The notes beneath the pieces were generated by a model that saw only the letters and a list, made by a program, of their open reading frames with translations, made no database searches and had not been told where the DNA came from. DNA of 64,000 bases from VXLM01 sp965242665 (lineage in GTDB: Bacteria > Chloroflexota > Dehalococcoidia > Lucifugimonadales > VXLM01), in NCBI GenBank assembly GCA_965242665.1, contig OZ251484.1, forward strand, positions 62,001 to 126,000. The letters run 5' to 3'. Of the stretch, positions 1 through 9,600 are shown one piece after another. The first letter of the stretch is position 1; each line of letters begins with the position of its first letter. Made by a program: the position numbers and the translations under genes.

Positions 1-537
1 ATGGTGCTCGACCCGTTCGCAGGTTGCGCGACGACGTGCGTTGCGGCGGAGCAGCTGGGACGGCAGTGGATCGGCATCGACATCCAAGAGAAGGCGGGCG
101 GCGTCATACTCGAACGGCTACAAAACGAGGTCATCAACGGGAGCATGGCGTGGAACGACATCGTTCGCGTACTGACGGAGTCCCCTGAACGCACGGACGA
201 TGGCGAACCTGTAGCGCCCGAGCTGGTTGTGACCAGTCAGAAGAAGGACGCGCCGAAAATTCCAGTGAGCGAGGTCAGGAAACAGCTGTTAGTGAGAGAC
301 GGGATGCGGTGCCAGGGTTGCGGCTGGGTGCCGCCCTACGCGGACCATCTGGTGAGGGATCACAAGAAACCGACATCGTTGGGGGGCAAGGACGAGATGC
401 CCAACTACGCGCTGCTATGCAGTCCTTGCAACCTCAAGAAGTCGAACAAGCTGTCGTTGGCGGAGCTGCGGATGGCGCGGAAGGAAGAGGCGCGAATCGA
501 CACGGACTGGTACGAGGAGAGCGCACGATGGGAGTGA
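1..537 (+). CDS. DNA methyltransferase C-terminal part fused to HNH endonuclease (5' partial)
   Basis: The first residues contain the DPFAGCATT motif (SAM-binding motif I of N4/N6 DNA methyltransferases) followed by GRQWIGIDI, the usual end of that fold. In this permuted class the motif lies near the C-terminus, so most of the methyltransferase should lie before base 1; the ATG at base 1 is probably internal. From about residue 95 the chain becomes an HNH nuclease: RCQGCG, then VRDHKKP, then LLCSPCN, giving paired CxxC zinc ligands around the catalytic histidine. One polypeptide would thus carry modification and cleavage modules. The role could be restriction-modification or a phage or mobile-element methylase. 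The family calls are strong; the function of the fusion is inferred. Confidence 0.8.
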   Translation: MVLDPFAGCATTCVAAEQLGRQWIGIDIQEKAGGVILERLQNEVINGSMAWNDIVRVLTESPERTDDGEPVAPELVVTSQKKDAPKIPVSEVRKQLLVRDGMRCQGCGWVPPYADHLVRDHKKPTSLGGKDEMPNYALLCSPCNLKKSNKLSLAELRMARKEEARIDTDWYEESARWE

Positions 538-555
538 TACACACTACCCTTGTGT

Positions 556-585
556 GAACGGGGTTGCCGGTCACTTCCCCCGTTC
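556..585. terminator. Hairpin between convergent genes
   Basis: GAACGGGG at 556-563 pairs with CCCCGTTC at 578-585 (8 bp, 14-nt loop). It lies just after the methyltransferase/HNH stop and before the end of the convergent gene at 639. There is no clear T-run, so a bidirectional terminator is only a reasonable guess. Confidence 0.45.
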
Positions 586-638
586 TGTGCCCAGCGACCA
601 CGCGGAAGTCAGACGCCGACAGAGGGCAATGTCCACTC

Positions 639-1154
639 CTAGGGCGCAGCCGAGACGGGCTCTGCCTCATCCTCAGTCACGACCTGTTCGAAGACCACGT
701 GATAGCCACTCGCGTGCTTGACCCGGCACTTGACGCTGATTAATTCCCCAAGCAAACCGATGATGTCCCTACCGAACACCGTCCGCGCCACGAACAGCAT
801 ATCCAGACCGCTCCACTTGTCGAAGTAGTAATCCTTCGTGTTCCACTCCGGCCAATAGGGCTTCTCCTTGCCGTCATCGTCGATGAACGTGTAGTCTGGA
901 AGGCATCCAACACCGTAGAACTGCATCTTCGTGACATCCTCCCCGACATTCGAATGCCCATTGATTCCGAAGTTCTCACCGTCCCCGATGTTCAACTTGA
1001 ACCACGCGAGTAGCTCTGGGGAGAACTCGTTCTTCGCGTTGTTGAACCTGAGGAGCGCAGACGGCGCTCGTCGCTTGCCCCCCTTGTACACGATGTCGTC
1101 CACTGTCATTGACAGCTCGATCTGCCTGTTCCGGTAGTACCTCTTCGGCATCAT
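639..1154 (-). CDS. Hypothetical protein, 171 aa
   Basis: Not recognised. The start chosen is the ATG at 1154 because a strong GGAAGGAG ribosome site sits just upstream; an in-frame start at 1196 lacks one. The protein begins MMPKRYYRNRQIELSMTVDD and is soluble, rich in aromatic and acidic residues, with no signal peptide or membrane segment. A patch around residues 85-125 is dense in W, Y and D. It converges on the methyltransferase/HNH gene, so it may belong to the same accessory segment, but nothing in the sequence gives a function. Confidence 0.6.
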   Translation of the reverse strand: MMPKRYYRNRQIELSMTVDDIVYKGGKRRAPSALLRFNNAKNEFSPELLAWFKLNIGDGENFGINGHSNVGEDVTKMQFYGVGCLPDYTFIDDDGKEKPYWPEWNTKDYYFDKWSGLDMLFVARTVFGRDIIGLLGELISVKCRVKHASGYHVVFEQVVTEDEAEPVSAAP

Positions 1155-1205
1155 CTGTCTTTCTCCTTCCTTTGTAGAGGGACTGGCATCTCCCACGTCG
1201 ATTGC

Positions 1206-1337
1206 CTAGTAGGTGTCCCTGATTTCACGCACACCCGCAATCACTCCATACACCATCGCTACAACTGGGAATAGTCCCAGAGCCAGGACTATCAGGACTC
1301 CGATGGGCAAGAGTAGAATCGCGGCGACAGCTTCCAA
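1206..1337 (-). CDS. Small membrane protein, 43 aa, TTG start
   Basis: A short frame downstream of mnmA on the same strand. An AGGAGAG ribosome site precedes the TTG at 1337 with about 7 nt spacing. The product has one or two hydrophobic stretches covering about residues 4-36, with a small charged C-terminus ending REIRDTY. The GTG and ATG triplets just upstream are out of frame or lack the spacing. The 31-bp gap to the end of mnmA suggests co-transcription. The hydrophobic pattern and ribosome site support a real gene; no family is recognised. Confidence 0.5.
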   Translation of the reverse strand: MEAVAAILLLPIGVLIVLALGLFPVVAMVYGVIAGVREIRDTY

Positions 1338-1368
1338 GGCTAATCTCTCCTGTGTACATACGTCCGGC

Positions 1369-2460
1369 TCACGCGGCGTTCGGCCGCTCCACCTCGATGA
1401 TCCCGCCGCCGACGAGCTCGTCGCCCCGGTAGAAGACGATGGCTTGTCCTGGAGTAACCGCGCGCTGCGGCTCGTCGAAGCGAATCTCCGCATAGTCGTC
1501 GCGCACGACCACTTCAGCGGGCGACTCGGACGCCTTGTATCTAATCTTTGCCATGACCCGAGTCGGCTCGCGGTTCGGAACACCACCCAGAAAATTGACG
1601 CGGGACGCCCATAAGCGGGAACGATACAGATCCGCGCTGGATCCAAGCGTGACGCGGTTCGAGCCGGGGTCGATCTCGACTACGAACATCGGAGCGCCCG
1701 ACCCGCCGGGCAGGCCCAGTCCCCGGCGCTGCCCGATGGTGAAGAACTGCACGCCGGGATGCTGTCCTATGACCACCCCGTCGAGATCCACGAAGTCTCC
1801 AGGACGCGGCCGGCTGTGCTCCATGAGGAAGCTGCGGTAATCGCCGCTGGGGATGAAGCAGATTTCCTGGCTGTCGGGCTTGTCCGCCACCGGCAGCCCC
1901 GCTTCTGCTGCAATCTGCCGAATGCGGGACTTTGGGTACTCCCCCACCGGAAAGAGAAGCCTCCCCAATTCGGATTGCGTGAGCGTAAACAGCACATAGG
2001 ATTGATCCTTGCCGGAGTCCGCGCCCTTGAGCAGCCGCAGCGACGGCCCGCCGTTGCGGATTCGCGCGTAGTGACCGGTCGCTATGTAGTCCGCGTCGAG
2101 GAACAACGCGCGGCGGAGAAGGAAATCGAACTTGATCTTGTCGTTGCAGGCGAGGCACGGATGCGGTGTGCGCCCGCGATCGTATTCGGCGCGGAAGTAG
2201 TCGACCACGTGCTCCCGAAACTGGCTCTCGAAATTCTGCACGTAGTGAGGCACGCCGATGGCTTGGCACACGCGGCGCGCGTCCTCGACGTCCTCGACCG
2301 AGCAACAGCGCTTGGCGTGAACTGGAACATCTGCGCGCTCCTCGGTCCAAAGCCGCATGGTAACGCCAATGACCTCGTAGCCCTGCCGATGCAAGAGCAA
2401 CGCTGCCGCCGACGAGTCCACGCCGCCACTCATTGCAACTACTACGCGACCCTTCTTCAT
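1369..2460 (-). CDS. mnmA: tRNA-specific 2-thiouridylase MnmA
   Basis: MnmA thiolates U34 of tRNA(Lys/Glu/Gln) in the cytoplasm, using ATP and sulfur from a cysteine desulfurase relay. The 363-residue length is normal. Residues 10-16 are the PP-loop ATP-binding motif SGGVDSS. C102 in PHPCLACN and C201 in SQEICFIPSG fit the catalytic cysteine pair known from the Escherichia coli enzyme (C102/C199). GHYARI near residue 129 and the C-terminal beta-barrel region are also present. The gene starts at an ATG and is followed by a small membrane-protein gene. Its upstream side is a long repeat-rich gene-free region. Confidence 0.97.
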   Translation of the reverse strand: MKKGRVVVAMSGGVDSSAAALLLHRQGYEVIGVTMRLWTEERADVPVHAKRCCSVEDVEDARRVCQAIGVPHYVQNFESQFREHVVDYFRAEYDRGRTPHPCLACNDKIKFDFLLRRALFLDADYIATGHYARIRNGGPSLRLLKGADSGKDQSYVLFTLTQSELGRLLFPVGEYPKSRIRQIAAEAGLPVADKPDSQEICFIPSGDYRSFLMEHSRPRPGDFVDLDGVVIGQHPGVQFFTIGQRRGLGLPGGSGAPMFVVEIDPGSNRVTLGSSADLYRSRLWASRVNFLGGVPNREPTRVMAKIRYKASESPAEVVVRDDYAEIRFDEPQRAVTPGQAIVFYRGDELVGGGIIEVERPNAA

Positions 2461-2591
2461 ACTACAGCCAGCGTAGCACAGATGTTATGCCGATTCAATG
2501 AATCGCGGCCCGGGTTCCGTCCGATTCATTGGTATGGATTACCCGCAGTTCGCCAGTATGGATCGCCCCTAGAGTGTAAATCCCCCTACCC

Positions 2592-2703
2592 CATCCCCAC
2601 ACCCTCCCACCCCATTCCCACACTCTCCCACGTCATTCCCACGCTCACCCACGTCATTCCCACGCTCACCCACCACGTCATTCCCACGAAGGCGGGAATC
2701 CAC
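2592..2703. repeat. Degenerate CCCAC-rich tandem repeats ending in a hairpin repeat
   Basis: Irregular units of about 20-24 bases built on CATTCCCACNCTC.CCCACGT, followed by a copy of the dispersed hairpin repeat (CATTCCCACGAAGGCGGGAA). It appears to be an older version of the regular array that follows. Confidence 0.75.
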
Positions 2704-2737
2704 TTCCCTATGTCCTCCAGCGCCCGCCGCCGTTGTA

Positions 2738-2886
2738 ATTCCCGCACCCTCCCACATCATTCCCGCACCCTCCCACATCATTCCCGCACCCTCCCACATC
2801 ATTCCCGCACCCTCCCACGTCATTCCCGCACCCTCCCACGTCATTCCCGCACCCTCCCACGTCATTCCCGCGCAGGCGGGAATCCA
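2738..2886. repeat. 21-bp tandem repeat array (6 full units) capped by a hairpin repeat
   Basis: Units begin at 2738, 2759, 2780, 2801, 2822 and 2843, each starting ATTCCCGCACCCTCCCAC and ending in ATC or GTC. The seventh unit, at 2864, turns into the complete hairpin repeat with arms ATTCCCGC and GCGGGAAT. Each unit therefore carries only the left arm of the hairpin repeat, as though the array grew by slippage from one end of it. Confidence 0.85.
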
Positions 2887-3072
2887 TAGCCACACCTGCA
2901 CAGACACATCGAACCAAGCGACTCGTATTTGACAGAACCGAACTCACGTACTATTCTGGAACTATGACGACTCCGTCGAAATCACAACACCAGGAGATAG
3001 CCCCATGCGCGAAACATACCAACCCCCAACCACCTCCCCCGCCGGACCTCCACATGACCACACCTACCCACG

Positions 3073-3098
3073 TCATTCCCGCGAAGGCGGGAATCCAT
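3073..3098. repeat. Dispersed short hairpin repeat (REP-like)
   Basis: TCATTCCCGCGAAGGCGGGA followed by ATCCA; arms ATTCCCGC and GCGGGAAT with a 4-nt loop. Further copies occur at about 2680-2703, 2864-2886, 33842-33864 and 33902-33926, and a damaged copy near 15424-15441. All lie between genes. Confidence 0.75.
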
Positions 3099-3362
3099 CC
3101 AGCCGCGACCACCCCCCCGGAGCGACGGCCCTCCTCCCGCCAGCGACAGAATTCGACAAAATACGACAGAATGCCACAAAATGCAACGAAACCTCGTGCG
3201 CGCACGCGCGCGCGAGGCAACGGAGTTCCGTTTCCTTTCCCTCGGCATGGACTGGATTCGATGTATCGCTTGGAGTTGCCGTCCCCTACCCGTCATGCCA
3301 ATACATGAAACCGAACCGCCGCCAACGAGGTGCGCTGTTCTGCACAATCAACGTGATATGAT

Positions 3363-4835
3363 GTGCAGAGATACCGACTCGAGAGGAAAGCCGTTGCACG
3401 GCATACGGCGGACTGCGTGGATATCCATCACTGCGGAGAGCGCGTCGACTTGACCGAGAACGTCGTATTGCGGCTGACCGACCTCGTGACTGCGCGGAGG
3501 TGCGCGGTCCGCATTGATGCGTCCGACTTGGAACTCACTCTCGAGTGCCTGCTCGACAAGTACCTCAAGAACCCCCAAACGTCCGCCCTACTCGATGACC
3601 GCCGCATCACCGAACACTCGGCAGAGACACTCGCCGCCATCCAAGACCTGGTCTACCTCTCGTCCAACTCAGGCCAACTAGGGGCCATGTTCTCAGGGGT
3701 CGAGTTCCGCCAAAGCGGCCGGCCGCTCCCCATGGGCAGCAGGACCATCGCGGATCCAGTCGAGGTCGAAGAAAAGAACGCGCAGGTCGTCGATCTGGAA
3801 ATCGACCGCGCTGGAGTCGGGTACGACCGCAACTGGGTCGGCTTCCACAAGCGCAGATGGGATAGGCGCTCGGCCACATTTGAGGATTTCGTAGATAGTA
3901 GCATCCAGGCCTGCTTTGGCGAGGAACGGGCGAAGCGCATCCGCGAACTGAAGTCGACCGACGACAAGACGAACTTCGTTTGGGCGCTCGCCCACCGCAT
4001 CTGGGACTCCGATTTCGAAAACTACTCTCGCTTCACCGGACGGAAGCTCATCTACAAGTCGGGCGATGAGACCGTCCTCAACATCATCGAGGGCGGCGGC
4101 GGCATATGCTCGGAAAAGGTGCAAGCACTGAAATTCCTGACCGATCGATACGGGATAGATTCGGAGTATGTCCTATCGGGGCCGAATACCCCAGACCCGG
4201 CCCCCGAAGATCGGCTGCGGCAGATGCTCGACACCCTCGACTTTCGATTCTCGAAACGATTCATGCGATACTGGCAGCACACCGCGCTGTTGTACACGTT
4301 CGACTGCCAGAAGCTTCTGGTGGACGCAACCAACGGGAACATTCCGTTCCTATTCGCCTCCGGAGCCGAGGCGGACGAGTTGTTGCGCCCTGCGTCCAAG
4401 CGGCCTGTCAGAGTACGAATGGCAGTCAGAGACGAGGACTTCTACTACCACCGCGTTTCGCAAGACATCGTCGAGGACATGATCTTTGCCATGGAAGGAT
4501 GGATACCATACGTCGACCTCGGCCAGGTCTTCGACAACGAGCTCGGCTTGTGCATTACGAAAGAGTACATGGCGGCGCCAATCGTCTTTAGAACCCAACG
4601 GACATTCGATACACTACGGGGGCAGTATCTGCGCGCATGTGCGGAAGCAAGGTTGGAGTGCGACGTTTCCGACACGTGGGGATTGGACGGGCCGATCGCA
4701 GAGGCCTTCGCCAAGGACGAGCCATGGAAGGCGGAGCGCATCTTCGATTCATACGACCACTTGCTCGACAGATACGACGACGCGCACGGCGAGGGACACG
4801 AAGCCGGACTGGCAGTCATACGACTGGCAGCCTAG
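3363..4835 (+). CDS. Transglutaminase-like (papain-fold) protein
   Basis: The 490-residue protein has the ordered Cys-His-Asp layout of the transglutaminase-like/arylamine acetyltransferase fold: C249 in GGGGICSEKVQ, H306 in YWQHTALLYTF and D321 in VDATNG. These enzymes use the cysteine for acyl transfer or peptide hydrolysis; the substrate here is unknown. There is no signal peptide, so it is probably cytoplasmic. The start is uncertain: GTG at 3363 lacks a ribosome site, and an in-frame GTG lies near 3417. The roughly 240-residue N-terminal part and the tail are not recognised. It stands alone between the repeat region and the K+ channel gene. Confidence 0.6.
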   Translation: MQRYRLERKAVARHTADCVDIHHCGERVDLTENVVLRLTDLVTARRCAVRIDASDLELTLECLLDKYLKNPQTSALLDDRRITEHSAETLAAIQDLVYLSSNSGQLGAMFSGVEFRQSGRPLPMGSRTIADPVEVEEKNAQVVDLEIDRAGVGYDRNWVGFHKRRWDRRSATFEDFVDSSIQACFGEERAKRIRELKSTDDKTNFVWALAHRIWDSDFENYSRFTGRKLIYKSGDETVLNIIEGGGGICSEKVQALKFLTDRYGIDSEYVLSGPNTPDPAPEDRLRQMLDTLDFRFSKRFMRYWQHTALLYTFDCQKLLVDATNGNIPFLFASGAEADELLRPASKRPVRVRMAVRDEDFYYHRVSQDIVEDMIFAMEGWIPYVDLGQVFDNELGLCITKEYMAAPIVFRTQRTFDTLRGQYLRACAEARLECDVSDTWGLDGPIAEAFAKDEPWKAERIFDSYDHLLDRYDDAHGEGHEAGLAVIRLAA

Positions 4836-4973
4836 AGTATGTTGCAAAGGAGTAGCGAGGATATTGGAACTGCGTCGAATTCGTTCGATGAGATCGTGAC
4901 GGCTGTTCCATTCAATGGCGGAACTCCATTGCCGCCCATGTGTGCAGATTCCCCAAAGTGACTCACGAAAACC

Positions 4974-6038
4974 ATGATCTACTCCATCAACCGACTCATC
5001 CGCAAAGTCCGCAGACACCGCGAACTGGGGTTGCTCTTCCTCCTGTTCACGCTTGCGACAAGCATCGCGGGGAACACGCTCACGTTCCTCTACTTCGAGC
5101 GAAACACGCCGGAGCCGCCCGGTCTGTGGGACAGTATCTGGTACAGCGTGATCTCGATCACGACGATTGGATATGGGGATTTTTCCGCCACGACGATAGG
5201 CGCGCAAGTTGGGACTGCATTCTTCGTCGTGATCATCGGTTTGGCAGCGTTCACCACGTCGTTAGGACTGCTGGTGGACTGGATCGTTGAACTCCGCGAT
5301 AGAGAGAGGTCAGGCATGGGCAAACCTGCTGCGCGAAATCACCTGGTGATCGTCAACTTCCCGGGCGAGTCGAGGGTAAGGCAAGTCATCGAGGAGTTCT
5401 CGACGGACGCCGGTCACCACGACCAGGAAATCATCATCGTGTCGGAAGAGATCGACCGGCTCCCGTTCGCGGCTGAGAATGTGTCGTTCGTGCGCGGCTC
5501 CCCGCTGGAAGAATGGACGTTCCAACGCGCCGGAATCGAGCGCGCCACCCACGTCATAATCCTCAGCACAGGCTACGACGATCCGCGTTCCGATAGCTTC
5601 GTGGCGTCGGTCGCGTTCGTGATACAGAGCCTAAACCCGAAGATCAAGATCGTCGCAGAGTGTCTCGACCGCAGGCATTCGGCGCTGTTCGGCAAGTCCG
5701 ACCGAGTATCCATCGTATACACTATGAGCATGGCGACGAACTTGCTCGTACAAGAGGCGCAGGACCCGGGAGTTACTTTGCTCGCGCAGGCGATAACGAG
5801 CAACGAAATAGAAGGAACCCTGACTACTGCGACGGTGGATGATGCCATAGGCCCTGACGACTCCTACGAATCGATCGCCGTCAAGCTGCTGCACAACGGC
5901 GTCAACCTCGTTGGCGTCGTGCGCAGAGGCGCAGTAATACTGAACTTTCAGGGGCAGGTATGCACCGAGGGGGACAAGCTGATCTATATCGACTCCAGAC
6001 GCCGTCAGTGGGAACAGTTCCGAGAGATGCTGAAATGA
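4974..6038 (+). CDS. Two-TM potassium channel with RCK (TrkA-N) domain
   Basis: TM1 is about residues 19-41. The pore loop carries the K+ filter TTIGYGD at 63-69. TM2 is about 74-98. From about 115 the soluble part is a Rossmann-type RCK domain (HLVIVNFPG), continuing to an RCK_C-like region from about 260. Such channels are tetramers in the cytoplasmic membrane gated by ligands on the RCK ring. The final TGA overlaps the ATG of the acetyltransferase gene, so the two are translationally coupled. An ATG start at 4974 gives a short N-terminus before TM1, as in other two-TM channels. Confidence 0.93.
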   Translation: MIYSINRLIRKVRRHRELGLLFLLFTLATSIAGNTLTFLYFERNTPEPPGLWDSIWYSVISITTIGYGDFSATTIGAQVGTAFFVVIIGLAAFTTSLGLLVDWIVELRDRERSGMGKPAARNHLVIVNFPGESRVRQVIEEFSTDAGHHDQEIIIVSEEIDRLPFAAENVSFVRGSPLEEWTFQRAGIERATHVIILSTGYDDPRSDSFVASVAFVIQSLNPKIKIVAECLDRRHSALFGKSDRVSIVYTMSMATNLLVQEAQDPGVTLLAQAITSNEIEGTLTTATVDDAIGPDDSYESIAVKLLHNGVNLVGVVRRGAVILNFQGQVCTEGDKLIYIDSRRRQWEQFREMLK

Positions 6039-6673
6039 CACTCTCGGAGGTCTGCGAAGTTCGCTTGTTGGAATGCACGGATCAGTCCGTGCGCCAGGCC
6101 CACGTGTTGTTTGAGGAGACGATCGGGAGCGGAAATGTGGAAGACGCGGACTCGTTTCGAGATACGGTTTCGCCGCTCACCGACCCGGCGGTCGCTCCCA
6201 AGCTTGTCGCGTCGTTTGAAGCAGGCAGACCGATCGGGGCAATGCTGGGAGTGTACCTTCGGAGGACGAATGGCTGTATGATCCTCTATGCTGGAGTACG
6301 AGAACCGTTCCGAGGGCGCGGGGTGTACACGCGAATGAGGAAATTCTTGATACGAGAACTCGCAAGCGAGTCCGAAACCTACCCGGGATTCGTCCTGAGC
6401 GAGGTAGAAGATGGAGGGTGGCTCCACCGAAAGTATCTCGATGAATGGGGGGGATTTACCACTCCGATAGACTACGCGCAGCCATCCGTCCAGGGATTGC
6501 GTAGCCGTCGGTTGCGCCTCGTTGCTGCGCCCATGTCGAGCAGCACTCAAGCAATCATGGGGAACTTGCAACCGATCTTGCGGGATGTATTCACAGGCAT
6601 CTACCGCATCCCGGAGCCCGAACTCGACCCGTGCTTCCGACGAGCCGCTGCGTCCCTCGGACGCACGCCGTAA
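6035..6673 (+). CDS. GNAT-family N-acetyltransferase
   Basis: 212 residues from the ATG at 6035, which overlaps the channel stop by four bases. The acetyl-CoA binding signature is FRGRGVYTRMRKFLIREL (R/Q-x-x-G-x-G/A), preceded by a beta strand CMILYAGVRE. Members move an acetyl group from acetyl-CoA to an amine on a small molecule or protein; the substrate cannot be told. A longer frame reaching back to 5960 would overlap the channel heavily and lacks a ribosome site. Coupling to the channel hints at a linked role, not proven. Confidence 0.8.
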   Translation: MTLSEVCEVRLLECTDQSVRQAHVLFEETIGSGNVEDADSFRDTVSPLTDPAVAPKLVASFEAGRPIGAMLGVYLRRTNGCMILYAGVREPFRGRGVYTRMRKFLIRELASESETYPGFVLSEVEDGGWLHRKYLDEWGGFTTPIDYAQPSVQGLRSRRLRLVAAPMSSSTQAIMGNLQPILRDVFTGIYRIPEPELDPCFRRAAASLGRTP

Positions 6674-6694
6674 GGAACGAGGAGGCGCAGAGCC

Positions 6695-9600
6695 TTGCAA
6701 GACACTATTTTCCTTGGCGCGTCGCCGGCCGCGCGACCGCATCGCGGACGGAAGAAGACACGCGCATTCCGCGGATCCCGTCGGAAGGCAGACGAGTTCA
6801 CGGCGCGCGTTCGGCGCGTCGATCTCTCAAACGAGTCGGATGCGGAACTTCGCGCCCGTGCAGACGACATCAGACGAGGGAATTTCACGGACCGCGAGGA
6901 GACCCTGGTCGAGTGTGCAGCGGTCGTCGACGAGACGATCAGGCGGCGTATCGGCGCATGGCGGCTGTTCGATTCTCGAGGAACGCTCCCCGAAATTGCC
7001 GAGTACCGCGAATCCCCGCAAGGCCTCGCGGGCCCCGATGAAGTAATCGCAGAGACGATGGCATTCGTCGATCAGGAAAGCACGGCCCGATACACTGCGG
7101 ACATTGCCTTGTCTGCGCGCTTCTATCAGGCGGTCGAACAGTCATCCATCGCAGAAGCGATGAGGTTCGAGCCTACTGACGAGCAGATCGCTGCCGGTCG
7201 ATTGATGCTCGATGGGAACGTAGTCGAGATGGACGCGGGCGAAGGAAAGACGATCGCAGCCGCGTTTACGGCCGCAGCGCACGCCCTGAGCGGACGCAAG
7301 GTGCACGTGATTACCGCGAACGACTATCTCGCCCTGCGCGATGCAGAGCTCCTCGCCCCCGCATACGAATCTCTGGGACTGACGGTGAGGGCCGTTCTCA
7401 GCCACATGGGAGACTCCGAGCGGCGAAGCGCCTACAGCAGCGACATTCTGTACGGCGCCTTGCGGGAGTTCGGATTCGACTATCTGCGCGACAACCTGCG
7501 ACACTCTCCCAATGAGTTGGTACAGAGCGGACTACATGCCGCGATCGTGGACGAGGCCGACCACGTATTGATCGACGAAGGACGCACTCCCCTCATCATA
7601 TCTGGCAAGCCCGCCCATAGGACTCGATCGCTATTCCGCGTGAAATCGGCGGTCGAAGCATTGATCGAAGAGCAGAAATGGATCGCCTCGTCCATCGCAA
7701 ATGGACTGACCAAGACGAACGATGCAGAGAACCTAAAGCGATTCGTCAAGCTCATGTTGGCAGACCCGGAGAACGAGTCTGTCACCGCAGCCCTTGCCAG
7801 TGATCCGCGACTGCTTGCAAGCGCGCGCGCCATAGTCGACGATTCCTACCAAGACGACGGCGAGAACGATCTCACGGATGAGCTGTTCTACACGACCGAC
7901 TTCCACCGAGGCTCCGTAATCCTGACCGAGCGCGGCGCGCAGTTCATCGAACGCCGTATCGGATCGGTCTTCGACGCAGACGACCTTTACGGCGAACTCT
8001 CCGCCATCGAAGAGGATTGGACGATGCCGCTCGACGAACGCAGGCGACGAACGGATACAGTCTCCCAGCGAATCGCGATTCGGTACGGACTCGCCAACCA
8101 GGCGCATCAGATGCTCCGAGCATACCTCCTCCTCAAGCGCGGCGAGGACTACATCGTCTCCGACGGCAGAGTCGTCCTCGTGGATGATCTTACTGGACGA
8201 CGGAAGTCGGACAGCAAGTACCAGCACGGATTGCAGACGGCCGTGGATGCAAAAGAGGGCGTCCGCGTGCATCCGGAGCCGGAGACGCTGGCATACCTAA
8301 CCGTCGAGGGGTTCTTGCGGCAGTACGACCACGTCTCAGGAATGACGGGGACGGCGGTCGACGCCGAGCCGCAGTTCCAACAGTCATACGGCCTCGATGT
8401 CGTGCGCCTGGAGCCCGCAAACCCTTCCCGGAGGGTCGATCGTCCGCCGCGTATGCACCCGACTCGCGCGGACAAGCTGCGCGCGATCGTGGACGAGGCA
8501 GCGCATTGGCACAGTTTCGGTCGCCCGGTCCTGATCGGCGCACGCACGGTGGAGCAGTCCGACGAACTCAGCGCCCTACTCACCAGGGCGGACATTCCCC
8601 ACAACAGACTCGACGCAGTAACCAACTCCGACGAAGCGCGCGCCGTCCAGAAAGCCGGATCATCCGGCGCGGTAACCGTTGCTACCAACATGGCCGGACG
8701 AGGAACCGACATCATCCTGGACAGCGATCTCGACGAACGATTGATCGAACGGTTCGCGCACAAGATCGAACGCACCCACGCATCGGACAGCCGCACGATT
8801 CGAGTCGATTGCGGACGCGAGGACGTAGCAGAGGCGCTCGGCTCGGGAGTCGCCAAGCTCTGCATCCCATACCGCATCGAAGGCTCCTCCCTCATCGTGG
8901 ATGGAACCGCAAACGAGGTATACTTGGAATTCGGACTTGGACTCCACGTGATCGGAACCGAGATGAACGACGCCACAAGGATCGATATGCAACTCCGCGG
9001 CAGGAGCGGCAGACAGGGGCAGCATGGTTCGTCTCGGTTCGTGCTGTCGCTGGAAGACCGCCCGATCGTTACCGCAAGGCATCGGACGCAGCCGACAGAC
9101 GCCGCGGACGCACAAACGTTCGTCGAACGAACCCAAGCGTGGATCGAGCGAGATGCCTTGGCCGACCGCGCCGCATCTGGAGACTTCGAGCGCGTCATCG
9201 AACTGCATACCCTAGACTACTACCGCGAGCGCAATGCCCTGCTCGACGACGATACGTTCGACGAAACCTGCCGGGGAATCGTGCGGAGCGCAGTCCACCG
9301 GCTCGTATCCCGGGCGGTCCCCGCATTCGAGTTGGGAAACTACGAACGGAGATTCGACGATCTGCGGGAAATCGCACAACTCGACTTCTGCATCGACATC
9401 GAGGAGTTTCGCGGTCTCGGCGCCGCCGCGTTGTCCGATTCGATATCCGCGATGATTACCGCACGGCTCTGCGATGAATCATCGTTAGCAGACACACTGC
9501 AATACGCGCGCTTGGCGAAGACGATGATGCTGCAAGTGAGCGATAGGCTATGGACGCAGCATCTGGAACTCGTGCAGGAAATGGCGTCGAACGCGCGGCT

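Larger units (their letters stand above)
2461..3362. other. Gene-free, repeat-rich intergenic region
   Basis: About 900 bases between mnmA and the next gene. It contains a degenerate then a regular C-rich tandem array, three copies of a dispersed hairpin repeat, and an alternating CG stretch near 3195-3215 (CGTGCGCGCACGCGCGCGAG). Open frames across it translate into low-complexity repeats and look spurious. Promoters for the flanking divergent genes should lie at its two ends, but no convincing -35/-10 pair was seen. Confidence 0.7.

Noticed and set aside
2738..2886. Possible CRISPR array
   Set aside because: Units are directly tandem with no unique spacers, and no cas genes are present.
1759..2889. 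Long open frame opposite mnmA extending into the repeats
   Set aside because: It is antisense to a certain gene, and its C-terminal part is translated tandem repeats; no ribosome site or recognisable domain.
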